Both the position numbers and the translations under genes were made by a program. Under the pieces are notes generated by a model. The model worked only from the letters and a program-made list of their open reading frames with translations, did not search any database and had not been told where the DNA came from. Source: Haloarculaceae archaeon H-GB1-1 (GTDB lineage Archaea > Halobacteriota > Halobacteria > Halobacteriales > Haloarculaceae). From it: a stretch of 64,000 nucleotides of DNA. Of the stretch, positions 16,518 to 24,839 are shown piece after piece; positions within the stretch are counted from its first letter, which is position 1, and each line of letters opens with the position of its first letter. The stretch covers positions 1 to 64,000 of the forward strand of contig JARUKX010000003.1 of the NCBI GenBank assembly GCA_029688825.1. The letters run 5' to 3'.

Positions 16518-18194
16518 ATGCTGCACATGGAAGGGCCACTGCTGACAGTGGACGTCAGCACACGGAGCGTCGAAGAGACCGACATCGACTCGATTCTGGA
16601 ACAGTTCGTGGGTGGCCGCGGACTGAACGTCCGACTGGCACACGAACGCATTCCGTTCGACGCGGACCCGTTCGGGCCGGAGAACAGCCTGTTCTTCTCG
16701 ACGGGGCCGCTACAGGCGTCGGACATGAGCTTCACGGGCCGCACGGCCGCGACGAGCGTCTCACCGCTCACGAACGGGCTTGCGTCGTCGAACGCCGGTG
16801 GGTTCGTCTCGCGACCGCTGCAAGACACGGGGTACGCGTCCATCGAGATAACGGGCCAGAGCGACGAACTCGTGACCGTCCACGTCTCCGACGAGGGCGT
16901 CGACGTCACCGAGCGACCGGACCTCGAAGGGGCGACGGTCCCCGAGGTGGCCGACGCGCTGTCGGAGGACGGCTATGGCCCGGAGAGCCAAATCGCCATC
17001 GGACCTGCGGGGGAGAACCAGGTGCGCTACGCGTCCATGATGACGTTCGAACACCGCGCGTTCGGACGCGGGGGACTCGGCGCTGTGCTGGGCTCGAAGA
17101 ACGTCAAGGCGGTCACGTTCGAGGGCGACTCCGCGCCGGACATCGAGGTCTCGGACGTCGCGAAGGAGGTCACCCGCGAAGCGGCCACCGAGGACCACGT
17201 CCTGAAACGCCAGGGGACGGCGTTCGAAACGGAGTGGGTCAACGACGAACTCTCGCTGCCGACGAAGTACTGGGAGCGTATGGACTTCGACGAGGGCGTC
17301 GAGGGAATCAGCGGCGACCGCGTCGAGGAGCGCAAGTACGAGAAGGCGACCTGCTCGAAGTGCGCGTTCGCCTGCAAGCTTCCGACTCGCGACGAGGAGT
17401 CCGGGGTCGAGACGGAAGGTCCCGAGTTCGAGACCGTCTTCGCGTTCGGCTCGAACCCCATGGTCGACGACATCGTCTCCGTGATGAAGTCGAACGACCT
17501 GTGTGACAAGTACGGCCTGGACACGATCAGCGCCGGCGTGTCGATCACCGCCTATCTCAAGGCGAACGACGAGTTCGGCAACTCGGAACTCATCCACGAA
17601 CTCATCGAGAAGATCGCGCACCGCGAGGGAGAAGGAGACATGCTCGCCGAAGGCGTCGACCGCTTCGCGGACGAACTCGGCGTCAAGAACTGGACGGTGA
17701 AGGGCCTCGAGTTCCCGGCCCACGACGGGCGGGTCAGCCACGGGCTCGCGCTGAGTTACTGCACCGCCAACCGAGGCGCGGACCACATGTACTCGGCGAT
17801 GAACATCTACGACTACTTCCAGGCGGACGATCCGTCCACGCTGGAGGGCAAACCCGACATCCTCCCCGAAGTGGAGAACCAGAAGGCCGTCAACGACACT
17901 GCCGTCTTCTGTCGGTTCTCCCGGAACAACGTCCTCGAAACGTGGGACGGCGAGGACCACCGCGACCGCTACACGGCGCTGATGGACGCGTCCTACGAGG
18001 ACCTGATGGACCTCGGAAGCCGCATCGTGGAACTGGAACGGCACTTCAACAACCAGCGCGGCTTCGACCGCGACGCCGACATGGTGCCCTACGAGATCGA
18101 GGGCATCGAAGCGGGACTGGACCGGTACTACGAACTCCGCGGGTGGAATCAGGACGGGACGGTTCCGGAAGAGAACGTCGCGGCGTACACGTAA
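16518..18194 (+). CDS. Tungsten aldehyde:ferredoxin oxidoreductase family (AOR)
   Basis: This 558-residue protein fits AOR throughout: the N-terminal VGGRGLNVRLAHERIPFDAD, the pterin-binding segments GPAGENQVRYASMMTFEHRA and FGRGGLGAVLGSKNVKAV, and 4Fe-4S ligands at Cys279, Cys282 and Cys286 (CSKCAFACK) with a probable fourth at Cys465. AORs oxidise aldehydes to acids with ferredoxin, using a tungsten bis-pyranopterin. Formaldehyde or an amino-acid-derived aldehyde released by the neighbouring amine oxidases is a reasonable substrate, by inference. The nearby MoaD-like gene (20126-20407) fits the need for pterin synthesis. A TATA-like ACTTATTT lies near 16482. Confidence 0.92.
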   Translation: MLHMEGPLLTVDVSTRSVEETDIDSILEQFVGGRGLNVRLAHERIPFDADPFGPENSLFFSTGPLQASDMSFTGRTAATSVSPLTNGLASSNAGGFVSRPLQDTGYASIEITGQSDELVTVHVSDEGVDVTERPDLEGATVPEVADALSEDGYGPESQIAIGPAGENQVRYASMMTFEHRAFGRGGLGAVLGSKNVKAVTFEGDSAPDIEVSDVAKEVTREAATEDHVLKRQGTAFETEWVNDELSLPTKYWERMDFDEGVEGISGDRVEERKYEKATCSKCAFACKLPTRDEESGVETEGPEFETVFAFGSNPMVDDIVSVMKSNDLCDKYGLDTISAGVSITAYLKANDEFGNSELIHELIEKIAHREGEGDMLAEGVDRFADELGVKNWTVKGLEFPAHDGRVSHGLALSYCTANRGADHMYSAMNIYDYFQADDPSTLEGKPDILPEVENQKAVNDTAVFCRFSRNNVLETWDGEDHRDRYTALMDASYEDLMDLGSRIVELERHFNNQRGFDRDADMVPYEIEGIEAGLDRYYELRGWNQDGTVPEENVAAYT

Positions 18195-18235
18195 CGCCTC
18201 GACGGCGACCCCCACTCCGACGTGGGCGCTCGCTC

Positions 18236-18741
18236 TCACGGATGCATCGTGAGCTGGTGACCGGCCGACGACGGTTCGAGCACGATTTTTCGTAGAAGTT
18301 CCCCGTTTCGAATCGCTCCTGAGCGGCGGTGAGATCCGTCAGGTCGTCGGTGTGAGCCAACACCGGCGACACCTCGCCGGCGCTGACGTCGCGATGAAGG
18401 TCTCGACACTGGCCGTTGGAGTCACCTGAGAGCGCGGCGGCCGCGACGACGCGGTCGCCGCGTCGTTCCGAGTCCACGGCGTCACCGACCTCGACGACGG
18501 TTCCGACCACGTCGGCCCCCGGGATGCGCAGCAAGTCCATCGCGCTCTTCCAGCCGCCGTCGCTCTCGCCAGAGGCGGCGCGTCGGGTCCAGACGTCGGT
18601 ATCGTTCAGCCCGCACGCACCGACGCGAAAAAGTACTTCCTCGGCACTCGGGGTCGGGACCGGCACGTCCATTCGGTACCCGAGAGCGTCGACGTCGCCG
18701 TGTCCGGTGAGTTGGACTGCGGCAATCGTCCCTGGAGCCAT
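18236..18741 (-). pseudogene. Zinc-type alcohol dehydrogenase/quinone reductase remnant (internal deletion and frameshift)
   Basis: The N-terminal GroES-like half is intact from ATG 18741 (VLFRVGACGLNDTDVWTRRA, then IPGADVVGTVVEVGDAVDS). It jumps near residue 105 straight to the extreme C-terminus of the family (HRDVSAGEVSPVLAHTDDL, AQERFETGNFYEK). The entire NAD(P)-binding Rossmann domain is missing. Near 18290 a run of five A instead of six shifts the frame; restoring one base gives KIVLEPSSAGHQLTMHP and a stop at 18236-18238. It is therefore a double-lesion pseudogene. It converges on the AOR gene. Confidence 0.8.
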
Positions 18742-18865
18742 CCCGACCGAACGATTGATCGGCTGAAAAGACCCGCGCTGCGAGGTCGCGCGGTCGGCCG
18801 ACTCGACGCGACGATCGGCCGACTGCGTCCGGAATTGCTGCTGTCGACCGCCGCCGCGAGGACCG

Positions 18866-20059
18866 CTACCGCGTACCGCCTTCGTGGCCCTCTGGGTTGT
18901 CCTCGAAGCGGTCCATCGAGAAATAACTCAGGTCGGTCAGGTCGGTGTCTCCCTCGGCCACCATGTCCGAGAGTACCTTCCCCATGCTGGGGCCGTGCTT
19001 GAAGCCGTGGCCGGAGAACCCACAGGCGACGTGGAAGCCCTGGGGACCGATCTGGTCGAGGATGAAGTCGCGGTCCGGCGTGTTGGAGTAGACGCCGCAG
19101 TACTCGCCGCGCAACTTCGCGTCCGTGAGACCGGGGACGAAGTCCTCTATCTCGTCGACGAGTTCGAGGAGTATCTCCTGGTCGGGGTCGCGCTTGTACG
19201 CGTCGGGGTCGACCTCCTCACCGCGGTAGTGGGTCGCGATGAGGACGCCGTCGTTGAAGTCAGGGCGCATGTACCAGAAGACGCCCGGCCGACTGGTGGT
19301 CGGCAGCATGTCGTACTCCTCGGCGACGAACTCGTCGGACGGTTCGAGCAGGATGATCTGCTCGCGCTCGCGGCGGATGGGGACGTCGACGTCTACCTTC
19401 TCGGCGAGGTCCGGCGTCCACGGGCCAGCAGCGAGAAGCACGTCGTCGGTCTCGACGCGGCCGGCGTCGGTCTCCACGGCCGTGACAGCGTCGTCCTCGA
19501 CGGCGAACCCGTCGACGGTTACACCCGTGACGACCGTCGCGCCCTCGTTCTGTGCCGCACGGGCGAAGCCACCGGCAACGTCGGTCGCGTCGGAATAGGC
19601 GGCTGTCTCGTCCTCGACCGCGAAGTCGATACCGTCGAGGTTCAGCATCGGGAACTCGGTTTCGAGTTCCTGCCCCTCGTATCGGGAGACGGGAATGTCC
19701 AGGTCTTCGAGTACTTCGTAGCCCGCGTCGGCGTAGTCACCGGACTCAGCGCCCGCTTCGCCCATCCGGACCAGACGGTTCGGTTCGTAGGCGATGGCTT
19801 CGCCCGTCTCTGCTTCGAAGTTCCGGTAGAACTCGTGGCTCCACGCGGCCAGTTCGGAGTAGATTGCGTCCCCACCGTAGTGATGGCGAATGATCGCGGA
19901 CGAGTCACCCGTCGACCCGCTTGCGATGGCGTCTCGCTCGACGAGGAGGACGTCGAGGTCCGTCTCCGTACTCAGGAAGTACGCCGTGCTCGTCCCGATG
20001 ATCCCACCACCGACGATAGTCACGTCTGCTGCCTCTGGCAATCTGTCGGCTGCGTCCAT
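18866..20059 (-). CDS. FAD-dependent oxidoreductase, DAO family (fourth of four)
   Basis: This 397-residue protein has the FAD loop DVTIVGGGIIGTSTAYFL after a short leader, the segment SGSTGDSSAIIRHHYGGDAI typical of sarcosine-oxidase-like enzymes, and a C-terminal ACGFSGHGFKHGPSMGKVL motif. That motif is near the position of the covalent-flavin region in monomeric sarcosine oxidase; no cysteine other than the one in ACGFSGHG is obvious there. I start at ATG 20059 rather than the in-frame GTG at 20080 because a TATA-like T-run lies about 32 bases upstream. It may be regulated with the adjacent moaD-like gene. Confidence 0.87.
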   Translation of the reverse strand: MDAADRLPEAADVTIVGGGIIGTSTAYFLSTETDLDVLLVERDAIASGSTGDSSAIIRHHYGGDAIYSELAAWSHEFYRNFEAETGEAIAYEPNRLVRMGEAGAESGDYADAGYEVLEDLDIPVSRYEGQELETEFPMLNLDGIDFAVEDETAAYSDATDVAGGFARAAQNEGATVVTGVTVDGFAVEDDAVTAVETDAGRVETDDVLLAAGPWTPDLAEKVDVDVPIRREREQIILLEPSDEFVAEEYDMLPTTSRPGVFWYMRPDFNDGVLIATHYRGEEVDPDAYKRDPDQEILLELVDEIEDFVPGLTDAKLRGEYCGVYSNTPDRDFILDQIGPQGFHVACGFSGHGFKHGPSMGKVLSDMVAEGDTDLTDLSYFSMDRFEDNPEGHEGGTR

Positions 20060-20125
20060 GTCTGTACGTGTACCCTTCACCTGTACCGGTAAAAAACTAC
20101 CTTCGTGGCTGTCTGGTAGTGAGTT

Positions 20126-20407
20126 TCACACGCGGCCACCGACGATCTGCGTAGTGAGCGCGAGGCTGTCGCCATCGGTGACGCTCTCGTCGCCACTGAC
20201 GTTCGAGCGGTCCTTCCGGACGACCAGTGTGGTCCGCAACGCCTCGTCCTCGTCGAAGACGTGATCCGCGAGTTCGGGGAACTCCTCGACGAGCTCGTCG
20301 AGCACGTCACGAACCGTCGTCTCACCGGCGAACGACCGCTCGATCGTCTTCTGTCCGACGATGTCTCGGAGATGCGCGTAGAACCGGAGTTCGACTGTGA
20401 GAGACAT
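20126..20407 (-). CDS. MoaD/SAMP-like ubiquitin-fold protein with a masked diglycine
   Basis: This 93-residue beta-grasp protein (VELRFYAHLRDIVGQKTIER, TTVRDVLDELVEEFPELADH) belongs to the MoaD family, the sulfur carrier of molybdopterin synthase; haloarchaeal relatives also act as SAMP protein modifiers. The family normally ends in Gly-Gly, which is adenylated. Here Gly90-Gly91 is followed by Arg-Val, so the tail must be trimmed or the protein is not activated in the usual way. It lies near the AOR gene, whose tungstopterin cofactor needs MoaD. An operator-like palindrome (20500-20514) abuts its TATA-like AAATAAAT. Confidence 0.75.
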   Translation of the reverse strand: MSLTVELRFYAHLRDIVGQKTIERSFAGETTVRDVLDELVEEFPELADHVFDEDEALRTTLVVRKDRSNVSGDESVTDGDSLALTTQIVGGRV

Positions 20408-20499
20408 GTGCGAGCAATTCCGAACTCGTCCGGATATCACTTTGGGTCGAGCTTCGCCGTCGTGAGATCCCGTACCGTGTGAAACACCCACGAGATTTA

Positions 20500-20514
20500 T
20501 TTGCGAAACGCAAA
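20500..20514. promoter_or_regulatory. IclR-type operator, copy 1 (moaD-like promoter)
   Basis: TTTGCGAAACGCAAA has perfect six-base arms around AAA. It overlaps the minus-strand TATA-like element of the moaD-like gene. Confidence 0.6.
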
Positions 20515-20615
20515 CAATCTGGCGGAGAGTGACGATCGTGTTTTCGGGATAATTCGGCTCACCACCGCTACGGGGCGAATTGGGGATGATTACCATGCAA
20601 CCTGGGGGGTTAGTA

Positions 20616-20630
20616 TTTGCGAGCTGCAAA
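20616..20630. promoter_or_regulatory. IclR-type operator, copy 2
   Basis: TTTGCGAGCTGCAAA. It shares the 15-base format and both half-sites (TTTGC/GCAAA) with the flanking copies and sits next to the AT-rich sequence TATATCCC. Confidence 0.55.
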
Positions 20631-20949
20631 TATATCCCACCGCTGCTTTTCTTACATATATAGGTCCGTAATGGTGCGCTCCAATACTTAATAGAAAATC
20701 ATTGGATAGTCTGTAGAGTTGAGCAAACGTCGTTTTCCATCTGCAAACGATTCACCATAATGTCATGTGGGATTGTGAAGATTCGGTGTATAGAAGCGGT
20801 GGCTGCCTGTTTGGGGTCGCCTATCTGGGCGTGCGTCTCGATGTAGGCCAGGAGTTCGCAAGCGTAGGGATGCCGGGTGGAATCCCGGAAGATGCGGGAC
20901 GTCACCGGGGCCCATGTGGTATGCTATCGGCATTCAACCCTGAATTTCG

Positions 20950-20964
20950 TTTGCGACACACAAA
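20950..20964. promoter_or_regulatory. IclR-type operator, copy 3 (iclR promoter)
   Basis: TTTGCGACACACAAA. It lies directly upstream of the GGTTAAGT element that would serve as TATA box for the regulator gene at 20999, suggesting autoregulation. Confidence 0.55.
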
Positions 20965-20998
20965 CGGTTAAGTGGCTGTAGACAGGTATTCACGTGAT

Positions 20999-21784
20999 AT
21001 GACCACCGAAGACTCACCGAGGACGCTCAAAACGGTCGAAACGACCGTCGAGATAATCTGGGAATTGGAGAAACTCGACGGAGCGACCGTAACGGAGCTG
21101 TCGAACCGGCTCGACCTCTCGAAGGGTGCCGTCTACAATCATCTGGCGACGCTGAAACAGCAGCATCTCGTCGTCCAGAACGACACCACGTACAATCTCA
21201 GCCTCCACTTCCAGACGCTCGGCGAGTACGTGAAGCACAACACGCCGCTGTACAACGCCGGCAAACAGGAGATCGACCGACTCGCGGAGGAAACAGGCGA
21301 GTACGCTCACCTGATGGCCGAAGAATACGGACGCGGCATTCACGCTTACAAGGCGAGCGGCGAGAACGCCGTCGGCAAACAGTACCACTTACTCAACCTC
21401 GAACAACCCGACCACCTCCACTTCACCGCGACGGGGAAATCCGTGCTCGCGTACCTCGACGACGAAAAGGTCGACTGGATCATCGACGAGTACGGACTCC
21501 CGCAGCAGACCGAGAACACCATCACGTCCCGGGACGAACTTCGGGACGCGCTGGCGTCGGTGCGCGAGCAAGGGTACGCCGTCAACGACGAGGAGGAGAT
21601 CACGGGCCTGCGTGCAGTCGGGGCACCGATACGCGACAGCGACGGCGACGTTCGTGGGGCGATCAGCGTCTCTGCACCCATCAGTCGGTTGAAAGGGGAG
21701 ACGTTCGAGTCGGAACTCCCGGAGAAAGTCATCCAGGCGGCGAACGTCATCGAACTCAATCTCGAAACGTCGTCGATGGAGTGA
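20999..21784 (+). CDS. IclR-family transcriptional regulator
   Basis: This 261-residue protein has an N-terminal winged helix (about residues 10-70; TVTELSNRLDLSKGAVYNHL) and a C-terminal IclR ligand-binding domain ending QAANVIELNLE. I start at ATG 20999, about 30 bases from GGTTAAGT, rather than the in-frame GTG at 20972. Three copies of a TTTGCG-centred palindrome lie between it and the divergent moaD-like gene, a classic arrangement for local and self-control. The effector is unknown. Confidence 0.88.
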   Translation: MTTEDSPRTLKTVETTVEIIWELEKLDGATVTELSNRLDLSKGAVYNHLATLKQQHLVVQNDTTYNLSLHFQTLGEYVKHNTPLYNAGKQEIDRLAEETGEYAHLMAEEYGRGIHAYKASGENAVGKQYHLLNLEQPDHLHFTATGKSVLAYLDDEKVDWIIDEYGLPQQTENTITSRDELRDALASVREQGYAVNDEEEITGLRAVGAPIRDSDGDVRGAISVSAPISRLKGETFESELPEKVIQAANVIELNLETSSME

Positions 21785-21845
21785 GTACGCCGCGTCGGGT
21801 GACGGAGGACCCGCATCTTGTGGGAGATTCGACCGAGCGGTGGAT

Positions 21846-21867
21846 GTTACAGTATTATATCTGTAAC
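21846..21867. promoter_or_regulatory. Inverted repeat enclosing the TATA box of the thiolase operon
   Basis: GTTACAG at 21846-21852 and its exact complement CTGTAAC at 21861-21867 flank TATTATAT. The TATA box is the loop, so a protein bound here would block TBP. The start of transcription would be near 21884, about 100 bases before the thiolase ATG. Confidence 0.65.
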
Positions 21868-21985
21868 TGGTTGGGCGCTATTCCCATACCGTCGTCTGGC
21901 CGCTGCAGCGACCGACTGGACCCGACCAGGTGAACACTTTTCCGAGCGAACACTGAAGACTGAACCGAAATGTCGAGGATTTCCT

Positions 21986-23200
21986 ATGCCCTATGAGAAC
22001 GTGGCTATCGTCGATGTGACGGAGACGGCGAAAAGCCGTGGCGACGTCGAGCGGGGAGACGAGTATCGAAGTCTCGAACAGTACCACGAGACCGTCGTCA
22101 AGGACCTACTGGAGAGTGCGGGTCTCGACATGGGGGACGTCGACGGCTGGGGAACCTCGATTCCCTATGCACCGACCGACCAGTCGTACCCGATCCGGCT
22201 CCTCGAAACGCTCGGGCTCTCGGTCGGGTGGGTGACGACGACGTCCGATGGCGGCGTCTCGGCGAGCAGCCTCCTGGCACAGTCGGCGATGGCAGTCGAG
22301 TCCGGCATGGCAGAGGTCGTGGTCTGTTCGATCGCCGATCTGCCGCGGGACCCCTATCGCTCTGCCGGCGAGGACGGCGACTCCACGTGGGACCCGGACC
22401 CACGCGGTTCTCGGAAGCAGTATCTCCGCCCGTACGGCAGTCAGGGTCCGAACGAGGGACTGGCGCACGTCGCCCGCCGCCATATGCACGAGTACGGAAC
22501 CACCGCGGACCAGCTCGGCGAGATACCCGTCGTCCAGCGGTACCACGCGACGCGCAACCCGCTGGCCGTGTTCGACGAGCCACTGACGAAGGCCGATTGG
22601 CAGGAGTCACCGATGATCTCCGACCCGCACCGCCTGTACGATTGCGTGATGCGTGTCAACGGCGCGTTCGGGTTCCTTCTGACGACCCGGACGCGAGCGG
22701 AGGACCTGACGGACCACCCCGTCTTCATCGACGGCGCTGGCTTTCGCTACAACCGGGACGACTCGCCTCGCCCCGACGTCACTACTTCCGGCATGAAATC
22801 GGCCGGCCAGAGCGCGTTCGAGCAGGCCGGCATCGAGCGCTCGGACGTCGACTTCCTCCAACTCTAAGACGATTACCCCATCATGGTGGTGGTACAGCTC
22901 GAAGACCTCGGATTCTGCGAGAAGGGTGCAGGCGGCCCTTTCGTCGCCGAGACCGACCTGCGCTACGACGGGGACCTGCCGCTAAACACGGGCGGGGGAC
23001 AGCTCTCGGCAGGCCAACCCGGCGTCGGTGCGGGAGCGGTTCAGGTCTGCGAAGCGGTCCGACAGCTTCAGGGCGACGCCGAAGGCCGGCAGGTCGCCGA
23101 CGCGACCCACGGTCTCGTCACCGGCCTCGCCGCCGTCGGATACGGCACGAACACCATCGGTCACAGCGCCCTCGTCCTGTCCGGAGGGGTCGACCGATGA
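21986..23200 (+). pseudogene. Thiolase-like (SCP2/lipid-transfer type) gene with an in-frame TAA
   Basis: The frame encodes a 404-residue thiolase-like protein interrupted at codon 294 (22865-22867) by TAA. The same frame continues without any shift through LEDLGFCEKGAGGPFV, NTGGGQLSAGQPGVGAG and the family's C-terminus. The family has Tyr-Asp at the stop (…LQL-stop-DDY…), so a single base TAC to TAA explains it. The catalytic Cys is absent (TSDGGVSASSLL) and the HPxG histidine is Gln, as in decarboxylase/retro-aldolase-type members that pair with DUF35 proteins. An ATG at 22883, 16 bases after the stop, could restart translation, giving two polypeptides. It is either a recent pseudogene, a split enzyme or a sequencing error. 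Confidence 0.8.
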
Positions 23201-23661
23201 CAGACCAGCCAGACCGTTTCAGCGAGCACGCCGGCCCGTCGATGGAGTGTGACCCGCATCCGCCACTGCCCACGCCCGCGCAGACGCCGTACGCGGAACC
23301 GCACTGGGACGCGCTCCAGTCGGAGCGGTTGCTGATACAGGAGTGCGTCGACTGCGGTGAACGACAGCACTTTCCGCGTCCGTGGTGTCGGAACTGCGCG
23401 TCGGAGACCCTCGACTGGATCGAGTCCGACGGTCGCGCCGAACTGTACAGTTACAGCGTGCCGCGGCGACCCGTCGAGGTAGTCGAGTACGAGCCTGCGG
23501 TCCCCTACGTGGTCGGCCTCGTCGACCTCGACGTCGGAGTCAGGGTCGTGAGCACCGTCGTCAACTGCGATATCGGGGACGTGGAAATCGGCATGGACCT
23601 GCAGGCGGTCTACGACCACGTGACCGAGGACGTGACGCTGGTGCGGTTCGAGCCCGCGTAA
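23197..23661 (+). CDS. DUF35 Zn-ribbon/OB-fold acyl-CoA-associated protein
   Basis: This 154-residue protein has the rubredoxin-like zinc knuckle CVDCGERQHFPRPWCRNC followed by the OB fold (RAELYSYSVPRRPVEVVEYE, VPYVVGLVDLDVGVRVVS). These proteins bind thiolase-like partners and channel CoA thioesters, as in steroid side-chain retro-aldolase (Ltp2-DUF35) or the BbsA/BbsB thiolase. It overlaps the thiolase stop codon by four bases (ATGA). If the thiolase is really dead, this gene is an orphan subunit. Confidence 0.85.
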   Translation: MTDQPDRFSEHAGPSMECDPHPPLPTPAQTPYAEPHWDALQSERLLIQECVDCGERQHFPRPWCRNCASETLDWIESDGRAELYSYSVPRRPVEVVEYEPAVPYVVGLVDLDVGVRVVSTVVNCDIGDVEIGMDLQAVYDHVTEDVTLVRFEPA

Positions 23662-23665
23662 CCGG

Positions 23666-24427
23666 TCAGAACGGGTTCGCCGACGCGATATCGGCTTCCA
23701 GTTCCTCCACGGCGGCGGTGAGCATCGTCGCGAGTTCGTCGTCGTCCGGGAGCCTGTACGGCGGTCCGGAGATGTCGAACGCCCCGAGGACCTCTCCCTG
23801 TGGGTCCGTGACCGGAACGCCAACCGCGCGCAGCCCGTCGAGCGCTTCCTGATCGTTCACGGCGTATCCACGTTCCCGCGTACGATCGAGTTCTGCGAAG
23901 AGCGCTGCCCGGTCCGTGATGGTGTTGTCGGTCACCTGTGGCAGCCCCCGTCGGTCGACGATCTCCGCGACCCGCTCGTCGTCCATCGCGGCGAGCATCG
24001 CCTTCCCCACCGCCGAGTTGTGCATGTAGAAGTACCGGCCGACCTGGAAGCCCGCGACGGACGGATCGGAGACGATGTTGTAGAGGATGATGGCTCGCCC
24101 GTACTCCTCGACGGCGAAACTCACCTCCTCGTTACATTGGTCGGCAAGCTCGTGGGCCTTCTCCTGGGCCAGGTCGAATCGCTGGTCGCGCTGGCGTGCC
24201 TGTTCGCCGAGGTGGAACAGGTGGAGCGCGAGGTGGTAGACCTCGCCCCGCTTGACGACGAACTCACCCTGGATCAACGTGCGCAGGTGGACGTGGACGG
24301 TACTCGTCGGCATGTCCAGCTCTTCGGCGATGTCGCGCATCCGTGCACCGCCCATCTCGTCGATCGCCTCCACGATGGCCAGCGAGGTCTCGGTCGTGGA
24401 CAGCGTCCGAGCGTCGGGGTCTGTCAT
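23666..24427 (-). CDS. IclR-family transcriptional regulator (second)
   Basis: This 253-residue protein has an N-terminal winged helix (RMRDIAEELDMPTSTVHVHL) and an IclR ligand domain (SFAVEEYGRAIILYNIV, VGKAMLAAMDDERVAEIVD). It converges on the thiolase/DUF35 pair, four bases apart, which suggests it controls them. A TATA-like AATATACATAA lies on the minus strand around 24483-24493. Confidence 0.87.
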   Translation of the reverse strand: MTDPDARTLSTTETSLAIVEAIDEMGGARMRDIAEELDMPTSTVHVHLRTLIQGEFVVKRGEVYHLALHLFHLGEQARQRDQRFDLAQEKAHELADQCNEEVSFAVEEYGRAIILYNIVSDPSVAGFQVGRYFYMHNSAVGKAMLAAMDDERVAEIVDRRGLPQVTDNTITDRAALFAELDRTRERGYAVNDQEALDGLRAVGVPVTDPQGEVLGAFDISGPPYRLPDDDELATMLTAAVEELEADIASANPF

Positions 24428-24839
24428 ACCTTCAGCAGGGACTCGCCGCTACTTAGCAGTCCCGTATGTGTGGACCGATAGTTTATGTATATTATGCAAA
24501 CACCGGGTCTACGAGTGAATGAATATCACTGAGAGGAATATCACGCACGTGGTTCGACAGTTGTACTCGATACGGCAGCTATATTCGACGATAGACCTGC
24601 AATACAAAGTCGGTCCGCCGACCGGATTCCATGCATGTTGGAATTGATCGGTACCCCGGATTCCGGAGAATATTCCAGCGGTCGACTGCACCCCCTCCTC
24701 CAGAACTATACGACCGGTCTCTGCCCGGACCTGTCACGTAGCAATCGGCCTATTGCTTCTACTATCCGTGGATTGTCGTGTCGCTACCGACCATACAGTA
24801 TCTATGGAAACACCAGTGTTCAACTGCGACCGCAGGCCC
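24428..24839. other. Intergenic region, about 410 bases
   Basis: It holds the promoter of the IclR gene at its left end, some AT-rich sequence near 24500-24600, and a small inverted repeat AGCAAT/ATTGCT at 24740-24757. I see no coding frame with family resemblance. Confidence 0.4.

Noticed and set aside
22865-22867. Programmed readthrough or selenocysteine at the thiolase stop
   Set aside because: The codon is TAA, not TAG or TGA, and no downstream structure is evident; a point mutation is simpler.
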